64,000 nt of DNA from FW021-bin31 sp964422465 (GTDB taxonomy: Bacteria > Bacteroidota > Bacteroidia > Chitinophagales > Chitinophagaceae). The notes beneath the pieces were generated by a model that worked only from the letters and a program-made list of their open reading frames with translations, was not told the origin of the DNA and did no database searches. The stretch lies in NCBI GenBank assembly GCA_964422465.1, contig CAYRBD010000004.1:1-64000 (forward strand). Reading direction: 5' to 3'. A program made the translations under genes and the position numbers. Below are positions 10,071 to 18,183 of this stretch, piece by piece; positions within the stretch are counted from its first letter, which is position 1, and the number at the start of each line of letters is the position of its first letter.

Positions 10071-10382
10071 GATTAAGCCTTTTTGATTGTGAATAAAAAT
10101 TGGGTTGAAAGGCTTTCACCGGATAGAGTGGCATAAAGTTATAGCCGTAGGCAGGTCAGGTGTTAGGAAGAATCTTGCAAAATGTGGTAATTATCTTGCG
10201 TTTGGGGAAGATGAATGAATTTACCCTGCAAAACCCCTCTTTCTCGGACGAAAGAGGGATAAAAATTGCCCTGTAAATGTACTATGATGAGAAGGCCGGT
10301 TGATAATCCTGCAATGAGTAATTTCTTTTCTCATAGCGGAAAACAAAACAAATCTTTACCGTAATAAATAAAAGTTGTTTCA
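10071..10382. other. 312-bp intergenic region with a hairpin repeat
   Basis: No gene is seen between the NTF2-like gene and the hybrid regulator stop. The only structure is the palindromic repeat at 10214-10258. Confidence 0.6.
10214..10258. repeat. Palindromic repeat, copy 1 (3' side of hybrid regulator)
   Basis: AATGAATTTACCCTG is followed by a hairpin with a 9-bp stem (CCCTCTTTC 10235-10243, GAAAGAGGG 10250-10258). A second copy of the same 15-bp flank plus hairpin is at 14582-14628. The conserved flank marks it as a repeat, though on the minus strand it could also terminate the regulator transcript. Confidence 0.65.
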
Positions 10383-13300
10383 TTAGGGAAACTTCTCCTT
10401 TTCTGAAGGCAAACAGTCGAACTGTTTTTTAAATACCTTGCTAAAATACCCGGGGTCCTCAAAACCCACTTTCCATGAAATTTCAGATACCGTGCCAGCC
10501 CCCTCCTTCAACAATTCCATGGCCCGTTGCATCCTTACCGAGCGAATAAATTGTTGGGTAGATTGGTTGATCAGCGCTTTCAATTTCCGATACAGTTGCG
10601 AAGCGCTCATCCTCATCTCTTCCGCCAACTGATCTACCGAAAATTTNNNNNNNNNNNNNNNNNNNNNNNNNNNNNNNNNNNNNNNNNNNNNNNNNNNNNN
10701 NNNNNNNNNNNNNNNNNNNNNNNNNNNNNNNNNNNNNNNNNNNNNNTGACTGGTCAGGTCATTGGTTTTTAATTTTTTACATAATTCAAAGCCGTCCATT
10801 TCTGGCATCATCACATCGCTGATGACCAGGTCGGGGACCTGTCCCAGGGCGATTTCCAATCCTTTCTTCCCGCTACCTGCTTCTATGACCGTGTAGGTGT
10901 CATCTAATTTTAGTCCAATGTATTTCCGAACATCACGCTGGTCTTCAACTACCAGAATCAACGGCTTGTTCTCCGGCGAACGAATGGTTTCGTTTTCTGT
11001 AAGTTCCTTTTCCAATTCGGGAAGAGGAGTTTTTTCCACTTTCAGCCGGCTGCTTTTCGCCTCAGATTGAGCCGTTCCTATTTTCTGGTTAAAAGGAAAT
11101 AAACAGGTAAAAATGCTACCCTGGTTCACTTCGCTGTTCACAGATATGCTTCCGTGGTGCAGTTCTACCAGTTCTTTGACTAATGACAAACCAATGCCAC
11201 TTCCTTCATGTTGTCTTTTCATGGAGCGGTCTGCCTGATAAAACCGGTCGAAGATGTAGGCCGCGTTTTCTGCAGAAATGCCGGCGCCGTTATCTTCTAC
11301 TTTTAGTTCGAGGAAAGTCTGTTTGTATTCATGCAACCTGAGGCTGACATATATTTGTCCTCCATCCGGGGTGAATTTAAAGGCATTGGACAGTAAATTG
11401 GTCAATACTTTTTCTATAATATCTTCATCAAAATAGAAATTGCTTTGTTCGTTTAGTGTGTTGCGCAATGTAGAATCTACTTCTGTTTCCAGCGTTATGT
11501 TTCTGCGTTCTGCTAAAGAAAAAAAGGAATGCACAACCTGACGGACAAAAGGAATAATGTCTTCGCGTGTGGTATTGATGGTGTAATTTCCGGTGTCCAG
11601 ACGAGACAAATCCAGCAATTGATTGATGAGATGCAACAGTTTTTTTGAGTTGCGGTGCATTTCAGGTACCAGCTCTCTGAATTTTTTTGGATCACCGCCT
11701 TGTATGACATCTTCCAGCGGGCCGATGATTAACGTTAGCGGGGTGCGAAATTCATGGGAAATGTTAGCAAAAAAACGAGATTTGACGTGGTCAAGTTCCT
11801 TCAGTTTTTGAGATTCAATATGCTCAAATTGTAAATTATTTTTTAGTCGGATTCTTTTCAGTTCGTATCTGCGGAAATAAAATAAAACAGTTGACAACAT
11901 CAGGATATAGAGCGTATAAGCCCACCAGGTTCTCCACCAGGGTGGCAGAATAATTAAATCCATGGCAGCAATTTTATTACTCCATACCCCATCACTATTA
12001 GCGGCCTTTACCTGCAAAATATAATGGCCGGGATTTAAATTACTGAAGGTGATCAATCGATCGGTTCCGTTGTTAATCCACTTTTTACTAAAATTTTTTA
12101 GCCGGTAAGCATATTGAATTTGATTCGTATTGGAATAATTCAAAGCCGTCGCCTGGAAGCCGATAATATTGTCTTTATAAGGTAAGGTTATCTGTTTGGT
12201 TGCCGTAATGGATTGTTTTAAAGGGGTTCCTTTTTTCTGACCGGGGACAACAGATTTATTAAATAATCTAAAATCGGTAAAAACTGCCAGGGGAGCGTAC
12301 TTATATGTTTGGATACTGTTCGTATAAAAGGCGGTAAACCCGTGGATACTGCCAAAAAAAAGTTTTCCCTCCGGACTCCTGTAATAGGCGCCCGAATTAA
12401 ATTCATTACTTGGTAACCCTTCACGGATATCGTAATTTTGGAAAGTTTTTTTCTCTGGATCGAACCTGGAAATCCCTTTGTTGGTGCTGATCCATAAATA
12501 GCCCTGTTGACCTGCTATCATGCCATGAATATAATTATTTGCCAGGCCATTTTTAATCGTAAAGTGGGTAAACTTTTTTGTTTGTATATTAAAACGGTTG
12601 AGGCCGCCGCCGGCTGTTCCAACCCATAAATAGGTATTTGGATTGTTTGGATCGGGAACAATACACTCCACCGTATTAAAACTTAGGCTGGCAGTATCTT
12701 TTGGATTGTTAGTAAAATATTGGAAAGTTTTTTGAGCCGTATTAAAATATAACAACCCAAGGCTGCTGCCTAACCAGAAATTTCCTTGGGCATCTCTGTA
12801 TATATCTCCATGTGGAATATCATTAGTAATGTTATTTATTTTATCATTATAAAAATATTTTTTAAAGGTTTTCGTAGCAATATCAAAAACACTAAATGTA
12901 TTTTTCGTAAGAGTCCATAAATGGCCATGATGGTCATCATAGATATTGATAATTGAATTATAGTATCTCCCCCCGATAAGGATATCCGGCTGATAGAGAG
13001 AGGATTGGTCGTTCTTTGGATTGTAATATAATAACCCGCTGCTACCGGCTAACCATAATCTGCCTGAATCCGCCGGTATTATTTCATAGATAAGCTGAGG
13101 CCAGGTAGTGTAAGGGACTATTTTGGTTTTAGTAACGAGGGCCCCTTTTGTTATTAGTTGCATATTGCCGGTTCTTTTATCCACCTTCCACAGTCCCGTA
13201 AAAGTACCTAACAATAGATACCTTTGTGCATCAAAGAAGGAGAGGATACTCAGGTCACTGGTTTTGGTTTTATTATCTGCCGTAGCAAATTGAGGAGCAG

Positions 13301-14492
13301 AAAATAAAGCACTATGATAATCATATTTGCTCATTCCATATCCGTTGCTACCCAGCCAGATACAGCCGGAGCGATCCTTATAAATCTTTAATATTCTTCC
13401 TCCCACAAGGCTTTCCTTATTAAGCGGCTCATTCTTTATCAACTTTAAAGTATAGTCTTTTGTACTGAATACCTGGAGCCCATAATAAGTGCCTGTCCAG
13501 AGGGTCTGAGCAGAATTTCCCTTCCCGGGTGCTTCACAAATGGATAATACAGTGCCTTGCTTCGCCCACGGCTGTGAAAAATCAAACCTGATTAATGTAT
13601 CGCTGTTATCTTTTATGAGGCAAAGGCCATTGCTCGTGCCCATCCACAACTGGTGTTGCTGTTCCATAAAAGCGACTCGTCCGCCACCTATTGTTTTTTT
13701 ATATTTTACCCACGTTGGGACGTTTATGTTAAATTTCGTTTGGTTTTTTAAAATAATTTGCTTTGGGTTGATAAAAGTGAATCTCGGAGTAATAAATATC
13801 GGCTTCTTTTGATTTAGGCGTGCCATTTGCATTGGGCCGTCTATATAACTTGTCCATAATCTCCCTTTGGAATCAGCGAAAACAGAAAGTACATAATTAT
13901 TACCCAGGCTGGTACTGTCTCCCGGCTGATGGATATAATGGATTATTTTGTTTGGATAATAGCCAGTATCGCTTTGGGGAAATACAAATTCAAACAGCCC
14001 ATTTCCAAAGGTTCCCACCCAGAGGTTTCCTTTTTTGTCTTCCGTAATGGATTCCACATAGTCGCCGCTAATCTTACCAGAATCTGCACGATGGGTTAGA
14101 AAATGAATAAAGTTGTTCTGTCCCGGGTCATAAAGGTCAAGTCCGCCATGCATGGTACCTATCCACAACCTCCCTTTGGAATCATTGTATAATGAAATGA
14201 TGGTATTATCTGATAATGACGTGGTATCAAAAGGATTGTGACGGAAAACTGTAAATTCGTATCCGTCAAAACGATCTAAACCATCTTGTGTTCCAAACCA
14301 CATAAAACCCTGACGGTCCTGCGTAATAGCATATACCAGATTCTCGGACAGGCCGTTGTTGATGGTATAACGCGAAAAGCGAGGGTTCATTTGCTGCTGA
14401 GCTGCCGCGGACAGACATAAACTCATCAAAAGCATCAGCCCTGATCCGGAGCGTTTCTTTAGCCGGTTAAAGAAGGCAGCCTCCATCGTCAA
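10383..14492 (-). CDS. Hybrid two-component regulator (propeller sensor, histidine kinase, receiver, AraC HTH)
   Basis: 1369 codons as written. In order: signal peptide (1-31); two-component-propeller repeats (about 35-750, e.g. ITQDRQGFMWFGTQDGLDRFDG); Y_Y_Y domain (about 755-825); one membrane helix (TWWAYTLYILMLSTVLFYF); HisKA with phospho-His 912 in ISHEFRTPL; HATPase with N-box NLLSNAFKF, DNGAGIS and GSGIGLSL; receiver with phospho-Asp 1225 in VISDVMMPEMDG; AraC-type HTH at the C-terminus (FSVDQLAEEMRMSASQLYRKLK). In Bacteroidota such proteins sense periplasmic ligands, often glycans, and activate nearby SusC/SusD loci. None is visible here, so it probably controls the adjacent exported-protein block. 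A 100-N gap removes the end of the receiver. Two start codons, ATGACGATG, are possible. Confidence 0.93.
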   Translation of the reverse strand: MTMEAAFFNRLKKRSGSGLMLLMSLCLSAAAQQQMNPRFSRYTINNGLSENLVYAITQDRQGFMWFGTQDGLDRFDGYEFTVFRHNPFDTTSLSDNTIISLYNDSKGRLWIGTMHGGLDLYDPGQNNFIHFLTHRADSGKISGDYVESITEDKKGNLWVGTFGNGLFEFVFPQSDTGYYPNKIIHYIHQPGDSTSLGNNYVLSVFADSKGRLWTSYIDGPMQMARLNQKKPIFITPRFTFINPKQIILKNQTKFNINVPTWVKYKKTIGGGRVAFMEQQHQLWMGTSNGLCLIKDNSDTLIRFDFSQPWAKQGTVLSICEAPGKGNSAQTLWTGTYYGLQVFSTKDYTLKLIKNEPLNKESLVGGRILKIYKDRSGCIWLGSNGYGMSKYDYHSALFSAPQFATADNKTKTSDLSILSFFDAQRYLLLGTFTGLWKVDKRTGNMQLITKGALVTKTKIVPYTTWPQLIYEIIPADSGRLWLAGSSGLLYYNPKNDQSSLYQPDILIGGRYYNSIINIYDDHHGHLWTLTKNTFSVFDIATKTFKKYFYNDKINNITNDIPHGDIYRDAQGNFWLGSSLGLLYFNTAQKTFQYFTNNPKDTASLSFNTVECIVPDPNNPNTYLWVGTAGGGLNRFNIQTKKFTHFTIKNGLANNYIHGMIAGQQGYLWISTNKGISRFDPEKKTFQNYDIREGLPSNEFNSGAYYRSPEGKLFFGSIHGFTAFYTNSIQTYKYAPLAVFTDFRLFNKSVVPGQKKGTPLKQSITATKQITLPYKDNIIGFQATALNYSNTNQIQYAYRLKNFSKKWINNGTDRLITFSNLNPGHYILQVKAANSDGVWSNKIAAMDLIILPPWWRTWWAYTLYILMLSTVLFYFRRYELKRIRLKNNLQFEHIESQKLKELDHVKSRFFANISHEFRTPLTLIIGPLEDVIQGGDPKKFRELVPEMHRNSKKLLHLINQLLDLSRLDTGNYTINTTREDIIPFVRQVVHSFFSLAERRNITLETEVDSTLRNTLNEQSNFYFDEDIIEKVLTNLLSNAFKFTPDGGQIYVSLRLHEYKQTFLELKVEDNGAGISAENAAYIFDRFYQADRSMKRQHEGSGIGLSLVKELVELHHGSISVNSEVNQGSIFTCLFPFNQKIGTAQSEAKSSRLKVEKTPLPELEKELTENETIRSPENKPLILVVEDQRDVRKYIGLKLDDTYTVIEAGSGKKGLEIALGQVPDLVISDVMMPEMDGFELCKKLKTNDLTSXXXXXXXXXXXXXXXXXXXXXXXXXXXXXXXXXXKFSVDQLAEEMRMSASQLYRKLKALINQSTQQFIRSVRMQRAMELLKEGAGTVSEISWKVGFEDPGYFSKVFKKQFDCLPSEKEKFP
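10647..10746. other. Assembly gap (100 N) inside the hybrid regulator
   Basis: The frame happens to match on both sides, but the missing piece must supply the second half of the receiver (including its TAK and KPF regions) and the linker to the HTH, normally about 80-95 residues. The 33 codons allowed by 100 N are too few. The flanks do not overlap. Confidence 0.8.
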
Positions 14493-14581
14493 AGTTTAGG
14501 AAGTGATTGGTTAAACGATAAATCCTTTATTGGGTCGAATATGGGCTTTCAATATATACTAAATCAAAGATACGATAATAT

Positions 14582-14628
14582 AATGAATTTACCCTGTAAA
14601 GCCCCTCTTTCCTTCGAGAAAGAGGGGC
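14582..14628. repeat. Palindromic repeat, copy 2 (5' side of hybrid regulator)
   Basis: AATGAATTTACCCTG is followed by a perfect 11-bp stem (GCCCCTCTTTC 14601-14611, GAAAGAGGGGC 14618-14628) and a 6-nt loop. It is the partner of the copy at 10214-10258, so the two bracket the 4.1-kb regulator gene. Confidence 0.7.
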
Positions 14629-14949
14629 AGGAAAGAGGATAACTCACCGGAATTAAACCGGGTCAGAAAAGTTCCATGATCTTCTGCCCAGATGATCTGC
14701 GTTGCTTGTGACCTGATGCTGGCTCTGCGTGATTTTAATACCAGGAGCTTTCTTGTTTTTGAGAAAATATGCATTGGTGTTTTGAAAGCTGAAGACAATG
14801 GCGCAAATCATGGCCATTACCGATGGACAGATGGCTGTATATATTAAAAAATATGAGCAGGTTAAAGAAAGTTCCTGTAATTTTAAATACAAAAGTATTT
14901 GCAAAGTTGTTTCAGATAGCGGCGGTAACCAATTTATCAAAGGAGGAGT

Positions 14950-14967
14950 ATCCGCCGGCTGGCGGAT
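14950..14967. repeat. GC-rich palindrome
   Basis: ATCCGCC (14950-14956) and GGCGGAT (14961-14967) pair around GGCT, in otherwise AT-rich non-coding sequence. It resembles short extragenic palindromes; no second copy with the same arms was seen. Confidence 0.4.
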
Positions 14968-15062
14968 GAAAAAGTAATTTTCAGCCTTCATTAGGGGAAC
15001 TTCTCTCTTTCCGTTACCTTCATGCAACCTTTATATGGTAGGGAAGGCCTGCTTATTTTCAC

Positions 15063-15605
15063 TTACTTCGCATACGTTCCGCTTTTATAAAAATGCAGTG
15101 CATCTGCCTGGGCCGTAGGCGTAATAACCAAATCGTTAATACAAACATGCGGCGGGCGCGTAGCACAGAAAAATACGACTTCTGCAACATCCTCTGCTGA
15201 TAACGGCCTATAGCTGGCATAAGTATCTTTGGCTTTTTCGGCATCGCCTTTGAAGCGGACCATAGAAAATTCGGTTTCGGCAGCGCCGGGATGGATGGCG
15301 GTTACTTTGATGCCATACGGCAGAAGGTCGATACGCATGGCCCGGGAAAGCGCATCCACTGCAAATTTGCTGGCGTTATATACATTCCCTTTGGGATATA
15401 CCTCTTTAGCAGCGGTTGATCCCATATTGATAATATGAGCGGCCCTGCTTTTTTTAAGTAACGGAAACAGCAATTTAGATACGTATAAAAGCCCTTTNNN
15501 NNNNNNNNNNNNNNNNNNNNNNNNNNNNNNNNNNNNNNNNNNNNNNNNNNNNNNNNNNNNNNNNNNNNNNNNNNNNNNNNNNNNNNNNNNNNNNNNNGGA
15601 TTCAT
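15063..15605 (-). CDS. Short-chain dehydrogenase/reductase, N-terminal part lost in a gap
   Basis: The visible C-terminal 145 residues contain KGLLYVSKLLFPLL, the catalytic Ser in INMGSTAAKE, the YxxxK pair in YNASKFAVDAL, and HPGAAETEFS...RFKGD, which closely fits the YdfG/serine 3-dehydrogenase group of classical SDRs (NADP-dependent oxidation of hydroxy acids). The ATG at 15605 overlaps the nth stop (ATGA), so the two genes are translationally coupled; only its first codons are visible before the gap. Family members are about 250 residues, so the missing part, with the nucleotide-binding TGxxxGIG motif, should be about 105 residues. Exact substrate unknown. Confidence 0.85.
   Translation of the reverse strand: MNXXXXXXXXXXXXXXXXXXXXXXXXXXXXXXXXXXKGLLYVSKLLFPLLKKSRAAHIINMGSTAAKEVYPKGNVYNASKFAVDALSRAMRIDLLPYGIKVTAIHPGAAETEFSMVRFKGDAEKAKDTYASYRPLSAEDVAEVVFFCATRPPHVCINDLVITPTAQADALHFYKSGTYAK
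15498..15597. other. Assembly gap (100 N) inside the SDR gene
   Basis: By comparison with family length the gap should hold about 310 bp rather than 100. The flanks do not overlap. Confidence 0.8.
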
Positions 15606-16258
15606 AAATTAATTTTTTTCTTCACATACTTTTTATAATAATTGCAAACCGGACGAAGGTCGCAAATCTCACATTTGGGCCTGCGGGCTACACAAATATA
15701 CCGGCCGTGCAGGATCAGCCAGTGGTGAGCTTTGTAGATTTTTTCTTTGGGGATATGTTTTGTCAGTTGCATTTCGACCTGGAGGGGTGTTTTTGCATTG
15801 CGAACAAGGCCAATTCGGGTAGATACACGAAATACATGCGTGTCCACCGCCATATTAGGTTGCTGATGTACCACCGAAGTGATCACATTGGCTGTTTTTC
15901 GCCCTACCCCGGGTAAAGTCATCAACTCTTTAACGGTAGCAGGAATTTTTCCATCAAAATCAGCCTTTATCTTTCGGGCCATGCCAATAAGGTGTTTGGT
16001 CTTATTATTGGGATAGCTGATGCTTTTTATCAGGGGGAATACTTCTTCGATAGTGGCTTTGCTCAGCGCTTCAATATCCGGATATTTTTCAAAAATAAAA
16101 GGGGTGGTCATATTTACCCGCTTATCTGTACATTGAGCAGAAAGCATGACCGCCACCAGCAGTTGGTAGGGGTTATCATAAATTAACTCTGTTTTTGCAT
16201 CCGGATTATTTTTTTCAAAATAGGCTATCACAAATGCATATTTCTCCTGGAGCGTCAT
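15602..16258 (-). CDS. nth: Endonuclease III (DNA glycosylase/AP lyase)
   Basis: 218 residues, normal length. The helix-hairpin-helix LPGVGRKTANV includes the catalytic Lys; VDTHVFRV includes the catalytic Asp; the C-terminus carries the [4Fe-4S] ligands with C-x6-C-x2-C-x5-C spacing (CVARRPKCEICDLRPVC). It removes oxidised pyrimidines in base-excision repair and then cleaves the abasic site. It overlaps the downstream SDR start by 4 bp and follows a small hypothetical gene by 13 bp, so it is probably co-transcribed with the ftsB-like and eno genes upstream on this strand. Confidence 0.97.
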   Translation of the reverse strand: MTLQEKYAFVIAYFEKNNPDAKTELIYDNPYQLLVAVMLSAQCTDKRVNMTTPFIFEKYPDIEALSKATIEEVFPLIKSISYPNNKTKHLIGMARKIKADFDGKIPATVKELMTLPGVGRKTANVITSVVHQQPNMAVDTHVFRVSTRIGLVRNAKTPLQVEMQLTKHIPKEKIYKAHHWLILHGRYICVARRPKCEICDLRPVCNYYKKYVKKKINL

Positions 16259-16271
16259 TTGACAAAGTTAA

Positions 16272-16487
16272 TCAATCCTGGCATTTTGGAGGAATATCCG
16301 CATATTTGAAGATTGCCCGGAGTGTTTCTCGCCGGGGGCGATACCGGAGGATATCCAATTGATGCAGGGTCTCTTCTAACTCAGAGGTTGACGGAGATTG
16401 GCTGGAGGGATTTTCTCCCTCTTCTTCAGATACAGGTTGATGAGTTCCGGAAAGGGCATCGCCTTTGGGGGTAGCATGTTGGTTCAT
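16272..16487 (-). CDS. Small hypothetical protein (71 residues)
   Basis: The frame fills the space between the FtsB-like gene and nth. It has a polar, Ser/Glu-rich, probably disordered N-terminal half (residues 1-40) and a more conserved-looking basic C-terminal half (LHQLDILRYRPRRETLRAIFKYADIPP). There is no signal peptide or membrane segment and no family was recognised. Support is its position in the operon, 13 bp before nth, and a coding-like amino-acid mix. Confidence 0.5.
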   Translation of the reverse strand: MNQHATPKGDALSGTHQPVSEEEGENPSSQSPSTSELEETLHQLDILRYRPRRETLRAIFKYADIPPKCQD

Positions 16488-16593
16488 ACGAAAGCATTAA
16501 AATATTTAGTAAAAGCTAACTTTCTAATATAAACGCCGGATATTCTATTCTATTGTATCTCGCCCAAAATTTATTCCCGCTCCTTATCAGACC

Positions 16594-16878
16594 CTATTTG
16601 ATGACAAATACATCCTCATCCTTCTTTTTCATAAGATATTGCTCCCGGGCAAATTGTTGCAGTTTATCGGGATTAGATAAAAGCTGATGGAGTTGCTGAT
16701 CGGTCGTATCAATCTGCTCTTTCAGGTAATCCTTTTGATCCCTCAATTCATGCAGGTGAACCACGTAGCCCACCTGCGTGATGAGGTCATTACGGTCAAA
16801 AAATGTGATCCACACCACAAAAACAATTGCGGCAATGGTATATTTATTTTTTAACCATTTGGGAATTTTTCGCACCAT
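16594..16878 (-). CDS. Septum formation initiator family protein (FtsB/DivIC-like)
   Basis: 94 residues: a short basic N-terminus, one membrane helix (TIAAIVFVVWITFF, about 13-27), then a coiled coil (about 38-70, LHELRDQKDYLKEQIDTTDQQLHQL) and the typical end with FAREQYLMKKKDEDVFVIK. This matches FtsB/DivIC, a bitopic divisome protein that links FtsL and FtsQ and helps activate septal peptidoglycan synthesis. It starts 11 bp after the eno stop; an eno-ftsB order is also known from Proteobacteria. Confidence 0.9.
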   Translation of the reverse strand: MVRKIPKWLKNKYTIAAIVFVVWITFFDRNDLITQVGYVVHLHELRDQKDYLKEQIDTTDQQLHQLLSNPDKLQQFAREQYLMKKKDEDVFVIK

Positions 16879-16889
16879 GAGGGGGCTTT

Positions 16890-18179
16890 TTATCCTTCAA
16901 ATTTAAAAAGATTTTTTGGAAAAAGAGCTGTGTCGCCTAATTCTTCTTCAATTCGTAGCAATTGGTTGTACTTGGCTATGCGGTCTGTTCGGGAGGCGGA
17001 GCCTGTTTTGATCTGTCCGGTATTCAAAGCTACGGCCAGGTCCGCGATGGTTGTGTCCTCTGTCTCGCCGGAGCGGTGGCTCATGATAGAGGTGTAGCTG
17101 TGTGTCTGTGCCAGTTGTACTGCATTGATGGTTTCGGTAAGCGAACCAATCTGGTTGACCTTAATCAGGATGCTGTTTCCGATTCCCCGGTCTATCCCTT
17201 GTTGCAGACGTTTTACATTGGTTACAAAAAGATCGTCTCCTACGAGCTGTACTTTTTTCCCCAGGCGGTCGGTTAATTTTTGCCACCCGTCCCAGTCATC
17301 TTCGGCCATCCCATCTTCAATAGATACAATTGGATATTTGTTTACCCATTCCTCCCAATAGGCCACCATTTCATCAGAAGAAAGCTTGCGGTTATCTGAA
17401 TGAAGGAAGTGATAAACTTTTTCATCCGTCAGGTAAAGCTCGCTTACGGCGGGGTCCAGGGCAATGGCAACTTGTTTCCCGGGTTCAAAACCGGCATCCC
17501 GGATGGCCTGAATAACAGTCTCAATAGCTTCTTCATTGCTTTGGATATCAGGTGCAAAACCGCCTTCATCTCCTACATTGGTGGAATAACCTTTGCTTTT
17601 CAGAACCTTCTTCAAGTGATGAAAAATGGTAACTCCCCACCTCAGCGCCTCAGAAAAGGAAGAGGCCCCCAAAGGCACAATCATAAATTCCTGAAAATCA
17701 ATTTTATTATCTGCATGCGAACCTCCGTTCAGGATGTTCATCAACGGAACGGGCAGGGTACGCGCATTGGTGCCGCCAACGTAACGATAGAGTGGGAGGC
17801 CGTTTTCCATAGCTGCGGCCTTGGCTACTGCAAGGCTCACCGCCAGGATGGCATTGGCGCCTAATTTTTCCTTGTTGGAGGTGCCATCTAAATTGAGCAT
17901 CAGTTGATCAATACCTGCCTGGTCGGAAACTTCCCAGCCAATAAGCGCGTCCTGAATCGTGTCATTTACATTTTCTACGGCTTTCAAAACCCCCTTTCCC
18001 ATGTAAATGGCTTTGTCATTGTCTCGCAGTTCCACCGCTTCATGAACCCCTGTGGAAGCTCCCGAGGGTACAGCAGCACGCCCCAAAGCGCCTTCTTCAG
18101 TAACAACTTCTACTTCAACAGTGGGGTTTCCTCTGGAATCGAGGATCTGGCGGGCATGAACATTTGTTATGATACTCAT
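16890..18179 (-). CDS. eno: Enolase (phosphopyruvate hydratase)
   Basis: 429 residues from ATG 18179 (MSIITNVHARQILDSRGNPTVEVEV), chosen because it is the conserved family start; a start at 18224 would add 15 unrelated residues and overlap gldA. Motifs are complete: GASTG near the N-terminus, SHRSGETEDTTIADLAV, the catalytic Lys in ILIKVNQIGSLTE, and the metal ligands in IEDGMAEDDW and VGDDLFVTN. It interconverts 2-phosphoglycerate and phosphoenolpyruvate in glycolysis and gluconeogenesis in the cytoplasm. The start is 4 bp after the gldA stop, suggesting co-transcription. Confidence 0.98.
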   Translation of the reverse strand: MSIITNVHARQILDSRGNPTVEVEVVTEEGALGRAAVPSGASTGVHEAVELRDNDKAIYMGKGVLKAVENVNDTIQDALIGWEVSDQAGIDQLMLNLDGTSNKEKLGANAILAVSLAVAKAAAMENGLPLYRYVGGTNARTLPVPLMNILNGGSHADNKIDFQEFMIVPLGASSFSEALRWGVTIFHHLKKVLKSKGYSTNVGDEGGFAPDIQSNEEAIETVIQAIRDAGFEPGKQVAIALDPAVSELYLTDEKVYHFLHSDNRKLSSDEMVAYWEEWVNKYPIVSIEDGMAEDDWDGWQKLTDRLGKKVQLVGDDLFVTNVKRLQQGIDRGIGNSILIKVNQIGSLTETINAVQLAQTHSYTSIMSHRSGETEDTTIADLAVALNTGQIKTGSASRTDRIAKYNQLLRIEEELGDTALFPKNLFKFEG

Positions 18180-18183
18180 TGAC

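Larger units (their letters stand above)
14493..15062. other. 570-bp intergenic region, no convincing gene
   Basis: It holds the second hairpin repeat (14582-14628), a GC palindrome at 14950-14967 (ATCCGCC/GGCGGAT) and overlapping unlikely frames: a 124-codon minus frame at 14653-15027 and a 59-codon plus frame at 14798-14977. Neither has a recognisable domain or good start context. Confidence 0.5.

Noticed and set aside
14653..15027. 124-codon minus-strand frame in the intergenic region
   Set aside because: Low-complexity, mixed composition, no domain, and it crosses a palindrome; overlapping frames on both strands are equally open.
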